DNA of 30,385 nucleotides from a virus. The position numbers were made by a program, and so were the translations under genes. The first letter of the stretch is position 1, and the number at the start of each line of letters is the position of its first letter. Location of the stretch: positions 1 through 30,385 of the IMG/VR virus record IMGVR_UViG_3300007234_000057; one strand, written 5' to 3'. Positions 16,172 through 23,347 of the stretch are shown piece after piece. The notes beneath the pieces were generated by a model. The model worked only from the letters and a program-made list of their open reading frames with translations. It made no database searches and was not told the DNA's origin.

Positions 16172-17331
16172 AGGGGCAGCCACGTAATCAACTAAATATG
16201 GCTGCAATGCCAACTAGACCAACACAAGAACAAATGACAGCAGAACTACTTGCAAGCGGTCAGCCAATACAGCCAATGCAACCACAACAACCAAGCCCAG
16301 TTGATAACTTGATTGGTGGTTTAGGACAAGGTGCTAAAGGTTTATTGCAAGGATTTGGTGATTTTGTAAATGCGCAGAAAGACACGCCAGAAGGCCGACT
16401 ACTACTTAATAACATGCTTGCAGGCGTAACAGTTGCGTTAGGAGCTGACCCAACGATTGGTGCTAGTATCGTTCAGCAAGGACAAGAACAGTTTAAACTT
16501 GGATTAGCTAAACGAGAAAAAGAAAGTGAACGTGAATTTGAATTAGAAAAATTAGGTTTAAAAGAATCGCAAGAATCTAAAAAAGCAGAAAAAGACAGAC
16601 TAAAAAGTATTGCAGCATTAGAAAAAGAAGAAAGACAATCACGTAGAGATTTTGCAAAGGCAGGATTTATTCCAAAATTGGCTGATGATCCAAATTTACC
16701 ACCAGAATTATCTATAGAATTTACAAGCCCTGTTAGTGGCGAACCTATACAGTTAGTAAAGCAATCGGAAGCAACAAAAAGACAAGTAGACGTTTTTCAA
16801 AATGGGCAAAAAACAAAAATGTATGCTAATAGTGTTGAAGACGCTAAAAAAATAAAAGATATAAATGAAGCGTCTGAAAAAATTGATCGTTTAACTACAA
16901 GCTTGATTCAAAGTAGAAATAAATATACAGGTGGAGTTTTAGACCCAAAATTAAAAGCAAAAATGAACCAAGACATTACCGATTTAAGATTAGCTTATAA
17001 AAAAATGGCACAATTAGGGGTTATATCTGAATCCGACGTGAAAAACTTTATAGAAAAAGCACTCCCAGACCCGACACGTATCACATTAAGACAAAACATT
17101 ATAGAATCAGAATTAACAAACTTTAGACAACGTGCTTTAGAAGATCGAGACGCAGCTTATGAGGGTAGAGTTTATAATTATCAACGTCCTATTAAGCCTA
17201 TGGCAGACAATAAACAAAAAAATGTAAACGATTTGAAATATGATGCACAAGGAAACATTGTAGTTCCTGAAAATTTATCAAGATTATCAACAGGGGCCAG
17301 AATTATAGGAGTTAGAGATGCCAATTTTTGA
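16168..17331 (+). CDS. Putative ejection protein
   Basis: A 387-residue protein. The N-terminus (1-50) is Pro/Gln/Met-rich, followed by a Gly/Ala hydrophobic part (DNLIGGLGQGAKGLLQGFG; LAGVTVALGADPTIGAS), then a long Lys/Glu helix (about 105-165) and a mixed C-terminal half with predicted coils (about 230-330). This suits a virion protein stored in the head and released into the host. It overlaps both neighbours (ATGA at its start, 14 bp at its end), so stoichiometric production is likely. No enzymatic motif was seen. Confidence 0.65.
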   Translation: MKGQPRNQLNMAAMPTRPTQEQMTAELLASGQPIQPMQPQQPSPVDNLIGGLGQGAKGLLQGFGDFVNAQKDTPEGRLLLNNMLAGVTVALGADPTIGASIVQQGQEQFKLGLAKREKESEREFELEKLGLKESQESKKAEKDRLKSIAALEKEERQSRRDFAKAGFIPKLADDPNLPPELSIEFTSPVSGEPIQLVKQSEATKRQVDVFQNGQKTKMYANSVEDAKKIKDINEASEKIDRLTTSLIQSRNKYTGGVLDPKLKAKMNQDITDLRLAYKKMAQLGVISESDVKNFIEKALPDPTRITLRQNIIESELTNFRQRALEDRDAAYEGRVYNYQRPIKPMADNKQKNVNDLKYDAQGNIVVPENLSRLSTGARIIGVRDANF

Positions 17332-18904
17332 CATACAAACACCTAGCGGAAAAATAATTTCCATTGAATCTAATACCCCACCAACACAGCAAGAAATAGA
17401 AGAGGCAACTTTAATTGTTGAAGGACAACAAGTAGACCCAATAAGAGCATCACTAAGCGAACAACAAGTTCCTTTAGCACCAACACGATTAGATCGTGAA
17501 TTAACAGAACAAGAAAAAAAGAATTTAAAAGTATTACGTCAAATTGCTACACAAGCCCCAGCAGCAGCAGTAGGTTTAGCAACTGGTGGGATGTCAATTC
17601 CTGCACAAGCTGGAATACAAGGCTTACTATCAGCAGCTGGAACTATAGCAGAAAAAGCCATTACACCAGAAGAACAAAAAGTGATAGGGGAAAGCCCTTT
17701 AAAAGAGGCTGGGATGGTAGGATTAACAGCAGCAGGATTAGAAGCAGCATTGCCATTAGCGGGCAAAGCCCTAAGCAAAACGGCGAGGCAGGGAGCTAAA
17801 TTATTAAGAAAAGTCCCAGAGCAAATTTTGAAACGTAGTACACAAATAGAAAAAGGTGCAATAAATAAAGTCATTGATAATCCTGAACTATTCACAGCTC
17901 AAAAAAATGAAAATTTAGCGGATGATATATTGACTGACTTAAAACAAGTCCAGCAGATGGCGAGTGATGAATATGAAGCATCACTTAATGCTTTGCCAGA
18001 ATCTTTTAAACTAGCTAAATACAAAAATATAAACAAAAATTTAAAATCAGCTGTTAAAAGTAAGGATTTGAAAAAATTAGCTAAAAAATATCAATCAATA
18101 CAACAAGATTTATTGGAAGATGTAGACGAAAATTTATTAGAAAAGGTAATAGAAGGGGATAGAATTACACTTAATGAATTTATGATTTTAAATCGTAGTT
18201 TAGGAAATATTGAAAGAATGACCCCTAGCTCAAGACTTCAACCGGATGTAATTAATGCATTTTCAAAAATTAAAAAGAAAATATCAGACAATATAAGTGA
18301 TGCGGTACCAATTAAAAAAATAAATAAGCGATATGCAAAAAAAATTGAACCAGTAAAAAACGTTGAAAAAAAATTAAGATCGTATGACGCTCAAGGAAAT
18401 GCATATATAGAAGACACTAAAATTAACACACTTTTAACCGATGCTAAAAAAATATTAAAAGATAAACGAACAGTTAAGCAAAAACAGTTTAAAGATTTAA
18501 ATAAAATAGGCAAAATTCTGGGCGAAAAAAATAAATACTCAAAAATATTAGAAGATGAAGCAGTCAAGGATTTAGTACAAGAAGGAATGGCAAAAAATAA
18601 ATTATCACTCAGTGAGATTGGGGTATTAGGTACTTTAGGTTTTGGTGTAAGCCCTTTATTGACTGCCTCTATTGGCCCCACATTATATGGATTAAGGCAA
18701 AGTGGAACAACTGAAAAGCTTATAGAAACTGCTGCAAAACTAAGAAAACCAGTCCCAGAGCAAATAAAGCCAAGTGTTCCAAGTCCAATTAGGCAAGCTA
18801 TGCAAGCAGCAAGAAAAGTAACAAGCCCAGTTATAAGTAGACAATTAGGCGGTTACTTAACAACACAAACAACAGAACAAATTAAAAAGGAGCGTGAATT
18901 ATAA
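17318..18904 (+). CDS. Putative ejection protein, largest of the set
   Basis: A 528-residue protein beginning with a small domain seen in phage internal proteins (MPIFDIQTPSGKIISIES, then PTQQEIEEA). Residues 85-160 contain several Ala/Gly hydrophobic helices (AAAVGLATGGMSIPAQAG; GLTAAGLEAALPLAG) that could insert into membranes. The central 200 residues are Lys-rich helical, and another hydrophobic segment lies near 430-455. No lytic transglycosylase motif is visible. With the two preceding genes it forms the presumed ejection module. Its stop overlaps the fibre ATG by one base. Confidence 0.65.
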   Translation: MPIFDIQTPSGKIISIESNTPPTQQEIEEATLIVEGQQVDPIRASLSEQQVPLAPTRLDRELTEQEKKNLKVLRQIATQAPAAAVGLATGGMSIPAQAGIQGLLSAAGTIAEKAITPEEQKVIGESPLKEAGMVGLTAAGLEAALPLAGKALSKTARQGAKLLRKVPEQILKRSTQIEKGAINKVIDNPELFTAQKNENLADDILTDLKQVQQMASDEYEASLNALPESFKLAKYKNINKNLKSAVKSKDLKKLAKKYQSIQQDLLEDVDENLLEKVIEGDRITLNEFMILNRSLGNIERMTPSSRLQPDVINAFSKIKKKISDNISDAVPIKKINKRYAKKIEPVKNVEKKLRSYDAQGNAYIEDTKINTLLTDAKKILKDKRTVKQKQFKDLNKIGKILGEKNKYSKILEDEAVKDLVQEGMAKNKLSLSEIGVLGTLGFGVSPLLTASIGPTLYGLRQSGTTEKLIETAAKLRKPVPEQIKPSVPSPIRQAMQAARKVTSPVISRQLGGYLTTQTTEQIKKEREL

Positions 18905-19908
18905 TGGCAGTACCAAATATAAGTGAACTAATCACCTGGTCAGGAACTAAATTTACAAATACGGACTGGAATGATAATTGTAATAAATTAATACAATTTT
19001 TAGCAGATGGCACGTATGACCTAAATGTAAATCAAATTACAGCATCAACTTACGTTGGCATCCCCTCAGACCAGTTTTCAACAATTACCGCAGGTGAAAA
19101 CCTAACAGCAGGTGATATTGTAAGAATTAGTGGTGGACAGGCGTATAAGGCAAGCAATGCTACTAGCGCAGGGGTTACCTCTGTTGTGGGGGTTTGTAAT
19201 ACCACTGTATCCAGTGGCGGAACAGTTAAAATTGACTATGGTTTTTATAATTCGTTTAGTTCTTTGACCGCAGGAACATTGTATTACATAGGGACTAGTG
19301 GTGCGATAACATCAACGAAGCCAAGTTTATACCCAGTAGAAATTGGTCGAGCGGTTAGCGGAACAAGAATTAACCTTAATTTTAGAGAAGATGACAAGCC
19401 AACTGGAACAATTATTAGTACAGCCTTAACGTCAGCCCCTAAAGGGTATCTTGAATGTGATGGTTCAGCAGTTAGTAGAACAACACACGCACGTTTATTT
19501 AGTGAATTAGGTGTTATTTATGGCAATGGTGATGGAAGTACTACTTTTAACTTGCCTGATTACAGAGGCCGATTTTTAAGAGGGTTTGACAACACAGCAG
19601 GAACAGATCCGGACGCAGCGTCACGTACTGATCGAGGCGATGGTACGACAGGCGATGCGGTTGGTACAAAGCAAGATGATGCGTTACAAGGCCATCATCA
19701 TCGTGTAGGGCAAAGCGATACTTCTTTTCTTTATCGAGATACAGATCAAAGAGCAGATACAGGGTCAGGAGATTCATTTAAAAATGGAGTGTCTGGAACA
19801 CAAATTGACGCTCGTTTGATAGTGACTGATAGCGTAAACGGCAATCCACGCATAACGTCTGAAACACGTCCAACAAACATCAACGTCATGTACTGCATAA
19901 AACTATAA
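18904..19908 (+). CDS. Tail fibre / tip protein with phage tail collar domain
   Basis: A 334-residue protein. Residues 60-160 form a beta domain similar in pattern to one in the 10582 fibre (AGENLTAGDIVRISGG, LTAGTLYYIGTSG). Residues about 165-225 are a phage tail collar domain: PKGYLECDGSAVSRTTHARL, then YGNGDGSTTFNLPDYRGRFL. The C-terminal part is His/Asp-rich (QGHHHRVG) and ends with ETRPTNINVMYCIKL, the usual end of collar-type fibres. An AAGGAG SD lies about 11 bases upstream. A receptor-binding or baseplate-tip role is likely. Confidence 0.85.
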   Translation: MAVPNISELITWSGTKFTNTDWNDNCNKLIQFLADGTYDLNVNQITASTYVGIPSDQFSTITAGENLTAGDIVRISGGQAYKASNATSAGVTSVVGVCNTTVSSGGTVKIDYGFYNSFSSLTAGTLYYIGTSGAITSTKPSLYPVEIGRAVSGTRINLNFREDDKPTGTIISTALTSAPKGYLECDGSAVSRTTHARLFSELGVIYGNGDGSTTFNLPDYRGRFLRGFDNTAGTDPDAASRTDRGDGTTGDAVGTKQDDALQGHHHRVGQSDTSFLYRDTDQRADTGSGDSFKNGVSGTQIDARLIVTDSVNGNPRITSETRPTNINVMYCIKL

Positions 19909-19909
19909 A

Positions 19910-20164
19910 ATGGAACTTTTTCGATACGCACCGTCACTTTACACACTAATACAAACCGATAGCGGACAATTTTTTTTATTATGCTTTGCGTACGGAATTA
20001 TGGGTATTTACATATACAAAATGTTTAACAAGATAAATTCAATACAAAAAGACATGGAAAAATATAAAAATCAAACTGATGACAATATAAAAAAGGTATT
20101 TGAAGAACTAAAACAAGTATCTCGTGTTGTCTATAAAATGGCTGGAAAACTAGAAATTGACTAA
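19910..20164 (+). CDS. Small protein with N-terminal membrane span and coiled tail
   Basis: An 84-residue protein with a hydrophobic stretch at about 19-39 (GQFFLLCFAYGIMGIYIY) and a Lys/Asn/Glu-rich helical tail. It starts 1 bp after the fibre gene without an SD and overlaps the peptidase gene by 8 bp. In the company of a putative peptidoglycan peptidase it could be a holin or spanin-like lysis protein, but no lipobox or holin family pattern is evident. Confidence 0.6.
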   Translation: MELFRYAPSLYTLIQTDSGQFFLLCFAYGIMGIYIYKMFNKINSIQKDMEKYKNQTDDNIKKVFEELKQVSRVVYKMAGKLEID

Positions 20165-20627
20165 GATTTACATACATTTCCATAACGAAAAATTTAGTAT
20201 TCTAAATCCTTTGTTTTACACAACGGCAATAATTAAGTTTTTCACAAATGATATTTTTTATCATGTTTCAATTCAAATTAACAATATTTACTATGAAGCT
20301 AACTTTTTTAATGGCGTAATAAAATCTAAGAAAATTTCATCTAATATAGGTTTAACTTATGTTTTGGATGTAGACACTAAAACAAAAAGCAAAATCGTAT
20401 CTGAATTAAATGCGCTTATTGGGGCAAAGTATGATTACTTAGCGTTATTATCTGGATTCTTTGGAAAAAAAATACAATCAAAAAAAGCTTATTTTTGTAG
20501 TGAGATTTGTGACATAGTCACGAAAAATGTTTTAGATGTTAGTATTAAAAATATGAATACGAATCCAAGCCCGAAAGATGTGAGAATGATCTTAACCGGA
20601 GCAAAAATAAAAACCATCGTTAAATGA
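20157..20627 (+). CDS. Permuted NlpC/P60-like cysteine peptidase (YiiX/YebB type)
   Basis: A 156-residue protein with the circularly permuted papain-like pattern: FYHVSIQINNIYYEA, giving His36 and Glu47 on neighbouring strands, GAKYDYLALLSGFFG in the middle, and AYFCSEICDIV with the probable nucleophile Cys114 towards the end. Related enzymes cut peptidoglycan peptides or lipid and peptide bonds. TTG 20157 is used; it overlaps the previous gene. Placed after the fibre gene, it may serve lysis or wall penetration, or act inside the host. No signal peptide. Family assignment is by motif only. Confidence 0.65.
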   Translation: MTKIYIHFHNEKFSILNPLFYTTAIIKFFTNDIFYHVSIQINNIYYEANFFNGVIKSKKISSNIGLTYVLDVDTKTKSKIVSELNALIGAKYDYLALLSGFFGKKIQSKKAYFCSEICDIVTKNVLDVSIKNMNTNPSPKDVRMILTGAKIKTIVK

Positions 20628-20659
20628 TTGTATTTTATGCAATGATTGTGTTTTATGCA
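20624..20659 (+). repeat. Tandem 18-bp duplication
   Basis: Two adjacent 18-bp units (20624-20641 and 20642-20659) differ at a single base (A to G at position 9). They begin at the ATGA overlapping the peptidase stop and end in the start of the next gene. Because 18 is a multiple of three, the frame from 20624 stays open. Confidence 0.85.
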
Positions 20660-20665
20660 AAGTAA
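20624..20665 (+). CDS. Possible 13-residue hydrophobic peptide from the tandem repeat
   Basis: ATG 20624 overlaps the peptidase TGA as ATGA and opens a 13-codon frame, MIVFYAMIVFYAK, that ends at TAA 20663-20665. Each 18-bp repeat unit encodes MIVFYA exactly; the single base difference is synonymous (GTA/GTG). It has no SD and would depend on coupled translation. It may be only a linker that brings ribosomes to ATG 20655 of the next gene. Confidence 0.25.
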   Translation: MIVFYAMIVFYAK

Positions 20666-20870
20666 AATAAGTAGTATTAGTGAAACAACATTGCAAGTTT
20701 TAAGCGATGTAGCCTGGAATGTGTTGATTATTAGCCCCTTGGCATATTATCGTCATGGTATCAAAACAGAAGCGATAACAGAACTATTTGTTTTATCGTT
20801 AATCTACAATTTTGTGAAATCTTATGCAATTAGAAGAAAATTTAACAAAAAACAAAAAAAATGTGACTAA
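20655..20870 (+). CDS. Small membrane protein
   Basis: A 71-residue protein from ATG 20655 (an upstream TTG at 20646 lies in the repeat). It has hydrophobic stretches at about 18-31 (AWNVLIISPLAYY) and 41-56 (ELFVLSLIYNFVK) and ends in a Lys/Arg/Asn-rich tail. The two-span hairpin with a basic tail resembles small holins. No SD is seen; translation is probably coupled to the preceding frames. It overlaps the next gene by 47 bp. Confidence 0.55.
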   Translation: MQSKISSISETTLQVLSDVAWNVLIISPLAYYRHGIKTEAITELFVLSLIYNFVKSYAIRRKFNKKQKKCD

Positions 20871-21036
20871 TCTCAAAAAACAATGTGATAATCTTGCATC
20901 ACAACTCAAATCTATTGAGGATTTAACTCGAGTACGTTGGGACAATATCGATAAGGTAATTAATATTTTTAAGTATTCAATTGCTATTATTATTTTAATA
21001 AATTTAACAATCTTATTTTTTATAATAGGTTATTAA
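20824..21036 (+). CDS. Small coiled-coil protein with C-terminal membrane span
   Basis: A 70-residue protein: a Lys/Asn-rich coiled-coil N-terminus (about 3-40) followed by a very hydrophobic C-terminal helix (SIAIIILINLTILFFIIGY). It is the last rightward gene and runs 17 bp into the end of the convergent VRR-NUC gene. The topology (coil plus single span) is like an inner-membrane spanin component turned around, but I cannot assign it. Confidence 0.55.
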   Translation: MQLEENLTKNKKNVTNLKKQCDNLASQLKSIEDLTRVRWDNIDKVINIFKYSIAIIILINLTILFFIIGY

Positions 21037-21373
21037 GGATTAGTAAATCTACTAAGTCATTTGATGTTCCATAACCACATATCCCTTTGTTGTTGGCCAC
21101 ATTATCAAGAAAGCTTTTCTGTAGAACTGTTGGTTTTTTACCATAACGTTTAACCTCAAAAGCAAAAAACAAACCTTCGTTTGTGAATCCTATAATATCA
21201 CTAATCCCTGCATGACCGAACTTAACCATACGTGGCCCTTTTTTTGATTCGTACTTGGCCATTCCAACGTTGTTGCGCCATGCTATCACTTTACTAACGG
21301 CAAGAATGTTTAAACATCGAGTTTGATGCTGTTTTTCGGTTAAATGTTTATTTAGTTCAGAATTTATTTTCAT
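21020..21373 (-). CDS. VRR-NUC domain nuclease
   Basis: A 117-residue protein with the VRR-NUC pattern of the PD-(D/E)xK nuclease superfamily: WRNNVG, GHAGISDIIGF (metal-binding Asp), EGLFFAFEVKR (catalytic Glu-x-Lys), then KKPTVLQKSFLDNV and a C-terminal helix. Phage VRR-NUC proteins process branched DNA during replication or packaging. ATG 21373 is taken as start; the frame is open up to ATG 21400 and TTG 21418, but the conserved part begins at SELNKH. It is the last gene of the replication operon. Confidence 0.85.
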   Translation of the reverse strand: MKINSELNKHLTEKQHQTRCLNILAVSKVIAWRNNVGMAKYESKKGPRMVKFGHAGISDIIGFTNEGLFFAFEVKRYGKKPTVLQKSFLDNVANNKGICGYGTSNDLVDLLILNNLL

Positions 21374-21408
21374 TATGCTATAATTGTATTGTAATCTCAT
21401 CACACCAC

Positions 21409-21456
21409 GCCAGGGCAACCATAGTTTGTTTTTTTGATTGTTGTACTAGCCCTGGC
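21409..21456. repeat. 8-bp perfect inverted repeat with 32-nt loop
   Basis: GCCAGGGC (21409-21416) and GCCCTGGC (21449-21456) are exact reverse complements, lying across the end of the 21446 gene and the start region of the VRR-NUC gene. On the leftward transcript the 3' arm falls just before the possible upstream starts of the nuclease, so it could modulate its translation. There is no T run in the minus direction to make it a terminator. Confidence 0.4.
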
Positions 21457-21823
21457 CACCATAATTCATATCAATTAATTCTTGTTCCAATGCGCTTAAT
21501 GCAAGGTAATAGCGTTGCATAATGTATTTTTTGAACATTTTAGTTGGGTATTTATTTCGAGCCATTTCTATGTTTGTGTATGTTAGTTGGAATCTGTGTT
21601 TTATCTTAATAAATTCTCTAGGCCAATAATCGTTAACAATTGTATTAATTTCTTTATTAGTATAATTCAGTTCTTTTAAAGCATGTATTGCATCATTTTT
21701 TGCTTTAATTTTAGTGTCCCTTGCGAGCTTATAGCTGGCGTAGCTATCATCGCTGTAGATTCTACCAACCTTACTTATAATTTTTTGTTGCAGATACTCT
21801 ATAGAAATTGTTTTAACGTTCAT
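21446..21823 (-). CDS. Hypothetical protein of replication operon
   Basis: A 125-residue basic, helical protein with many Lys, Tyr, Asn and Ile. There are no Cys pairs and no nucleotide-binding motif; YWPREFIKIKHRF in the centre is distinctive but not known to me. An AAGGAAAT SD lies before ATG 21823. It sits between a Lys-rich 52-residue gene and the VRR-NUC nuclease, so it is probably expressed with replication functions. Confidence 0.65.
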   Translation of the reverse strand: MNVKTISIEYLQQKIISKVGRIYSDDSYASYKLARDTKIKAKNDAIHALKELNYTNKEINTIVNDYWPREFIKIKHRFQLTYTNIEMARNKYPTKMFKKYIMQRYYLALSALEQELIDMNYGGQG

Positions 21824-21971
21824 TTTTTATTTCCTTAATTTTAGATTTATTTACTTCATAATTTTGATTTAACTTTTTTTCATTTAACTTTTTTTCATTT
21901 AATTTTGTGTTATTTTTTTTTGGTTTTGGTTTAGGGCTTTGATTATGCCCAAATCTTGCACGTATATTCAT
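21813..21971 (-). CDS. 52-residue lysine/asparagine-rich protein with LNEKK repeats
   Basis: This short frame begins at ATG 21971, which overlaps the TGA of the upstream gene as ATGA, behind a strong SD (AAAGGAGT, about 21977-21984). It encodes a basic low-complexity protein: MNIRARFGHNQ, a KPKPKK segment, then tandem KLNEKK units and a charged tail, ending 11 bases inside the next gene. A 15-bp DNA repeat underlies the KLNEK units. With SD, overlap and operon context it is very likely translated. A disordered nucleic-acid-binding role is plausible. Confidence 0.7.
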   Translation of the reverse strand: MNIRARFGHNQSPKPKPKKNNTKLNEKKLNEKKLNQNYEVNKSKIKEIKNER

Positions 21972-22519
21972 TTATACTCCTTTAATAAGTTTTTTAATGG
22001 ATTAACCCCATTAGCTACATTCTTTTTAGCTTCAATATAAACCGTATTAGAGCCTGCAATCTGTTTAATATTATGCTTATTAGGGCTTTCAATAAGCTCA
22101 ATTTTTTTGTTTTTCAAATCCACATATAATTTTTTAGCCTCCTTTTCAATAAATGCCCAATGCTCAGATAGACAATTCTCACATCGTTCTTTGCCAATAA
22201 TCTGTTTTATGGTGTAAACGTCATCATCAATGGGATTCCAGTCATAAGGATTTTTTGCCTGCTTACGAAAACGCTCTAAAAACTCATTAACTTGGTTATC
22301 TGGTATATTGTTTACATAATCTATGATATTTTTTAATTTTGGTGCAAATTCTGATGTCTCAGCATGCTTATTTAATGCCTCATTAAGCAATTTTAAATCA
22401 ATCTGCCTTTCGATAATTGCTTTTGCCAATTCTTTAATTTGTATTTGCTTGTCTTCTTGGCCTACTAATGCGTAGGCTTTCAAAATCATTGCTGTGACTG
22501 TTTTTTCGTAGTTATTCAT
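21968..22519 (-). CDS. Hypothetical replication protein, possible helicase loader
   Basis: A 183-residue mainly helical, Lys/Asn/Glu-rich protein. Near residue 120 GKERCENCLSEHW offers a CxxC pair. No Walker A is present. In lambdoid genomes the gene one or more places after the origin-binding initiator encodes a DnaB loader (lambda P), of similar helical type and size; this is why the loader role is suggested, but the sequence does not prove it. It starts right after the upstream stop. Confidence 0.55.
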   Translation of the reverse strand: MNNYEKTVTAMILKAYALVGQEDKQIQIKELAKAIIERQIDLKLLNEALNKHAETSEFAPKLKNIIDYVNNIPDNQVNEFLERFRKQAKNPYDWNPIDDDVYTIKQIIGKERCENCLSEHWAFIEKEAKKLYVDLKNKKIELIESPNKHNIKQIAGSNTVYIEAKKNVANGVNPLKNLLKEYK

Positions 22520-22897
22520 TTATTTCAATGCCTCTCTGCGTTTAATTTTAAGAATAATCCAATCATGACCGAACTTAGCTTCTTTTAAGCTAGTGTATCT
22601 TTTAATATATCCGTCATAATCTTTGTCATCACTAAATATCATTGTCTCGAAAATTAAAGGGGTTATTGAAGTTTGAGCCATCGCATGATCTTTCATCAAG
22701 CATATTGTTGAAATTGTATAATTTTTAGTTGTCCAACTTTTTACATCGTAAGAAAAACATCCTAAGTTGAATTTGTCGCATTTAATTTTCTGGTCGTCTC
22801 TAACTTTTGGGTCTATCTTCATGTATTCATTCCATGCGCATTCAACAACACAATCATTCTTTTTGTCATAATAATAATATTTCTCGTATTCATTCAT
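22520..22897 (-). CDS. Hypothetical protein
   Basis: A 125-residue protein with an unusual Tyr-rich start (YEKYYYYDKKNDC) and four Cys spread over the length (NDCVVECAW; FNLGCFSYD; STICLMKDHAMA). It appears alpha/beta, with no family recognised. GGGGGG just upstream acts as the SD for ATG 22897. It is a member of the replication operon between the initiator and the loader candidate. Confidence 0.6.
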   Translation of the reverse strand: MNEYEKYYYYDKKNDCVVECAWNEYMKIDPKVRDDQKIKCDKFNLGCFSYDVKSWTTKNYTISTICLMKDHAMAQTSITPLIFETMIFSDDKDYDGYIKRYTSLKEAKFGHDWIILKIKRREALK

Positions 22898-23347
22898 TTA
22901 TTTCCCCCCAAAAATCTTTTTATATTTCATGTACATTTTTCCCATATCCTGAATTTCACATAACCCTCTATAAACAAGGCATACAGACTCTAATCTCCAT
23001 TCCATAGGATTATGATAAATACATAAGCCATCAACTAAATGTAAACTGTTATTATATAAAATCTCATTAATCTGTTTTTTTACCCCATTCCCTTGTATAT
23101 CAATACCTAAGTCAATTAAGTACTTAAACCCCTCCCCATTATCCGAAACCATAATTGAATAATCATCAAGCTCTGTTATATATAGATTCCAATTAGTACC
23201 ATTAATCCCTTTTAACTGATACACATCTTTATCTTTTCGGCCTACTTCAGTTGTTTTTATCCAATACCCGGCTTCCGAATAACCTTTAAACCAACCTTCA
23301 TTTATTGCACATTTTAAAAAAAACATATACTTTTCAATTAATTTCAT
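22898..23347 (-). CDS. Hypothetical protein
   Basis: A 149-residue protein. The first 90 residues look beta-rich (VYQLKGINGTNWNLYITELD; DYSIMVSDNGEGFKY), the rest helical with a Tyr/Lys-rich end. No catalytic motif is recognised; the DNGEGF segment recalls, only superficially, the GHKL ATPase D-x-G-x-G motif, and the rest of that fold is absent. An AGGAG SD precedes ATG 23347. It directly follows the initiator gene. Confidence 0.6.
   Translation of the reverse strand: MKLIEKYMFFLKCAINEGWFKGYSEAGYWIKTTEVGRKDKDVYQLKGINGTNWNLYITELDDYSIMVSDNGEGFKYLIDLGIDIQGNGVKKQINEILYNNSLHLVDGLCIYHNPMEWRLESVCLVYRGLCEIQDMGKMYMKYKKIFGGK

Noticed and set aside
22898-23347. DNGEGF as a GHKL ATPase motif
   Set aside because: The other nucleotide-binding elements of that fold are absent and the protein is too short.
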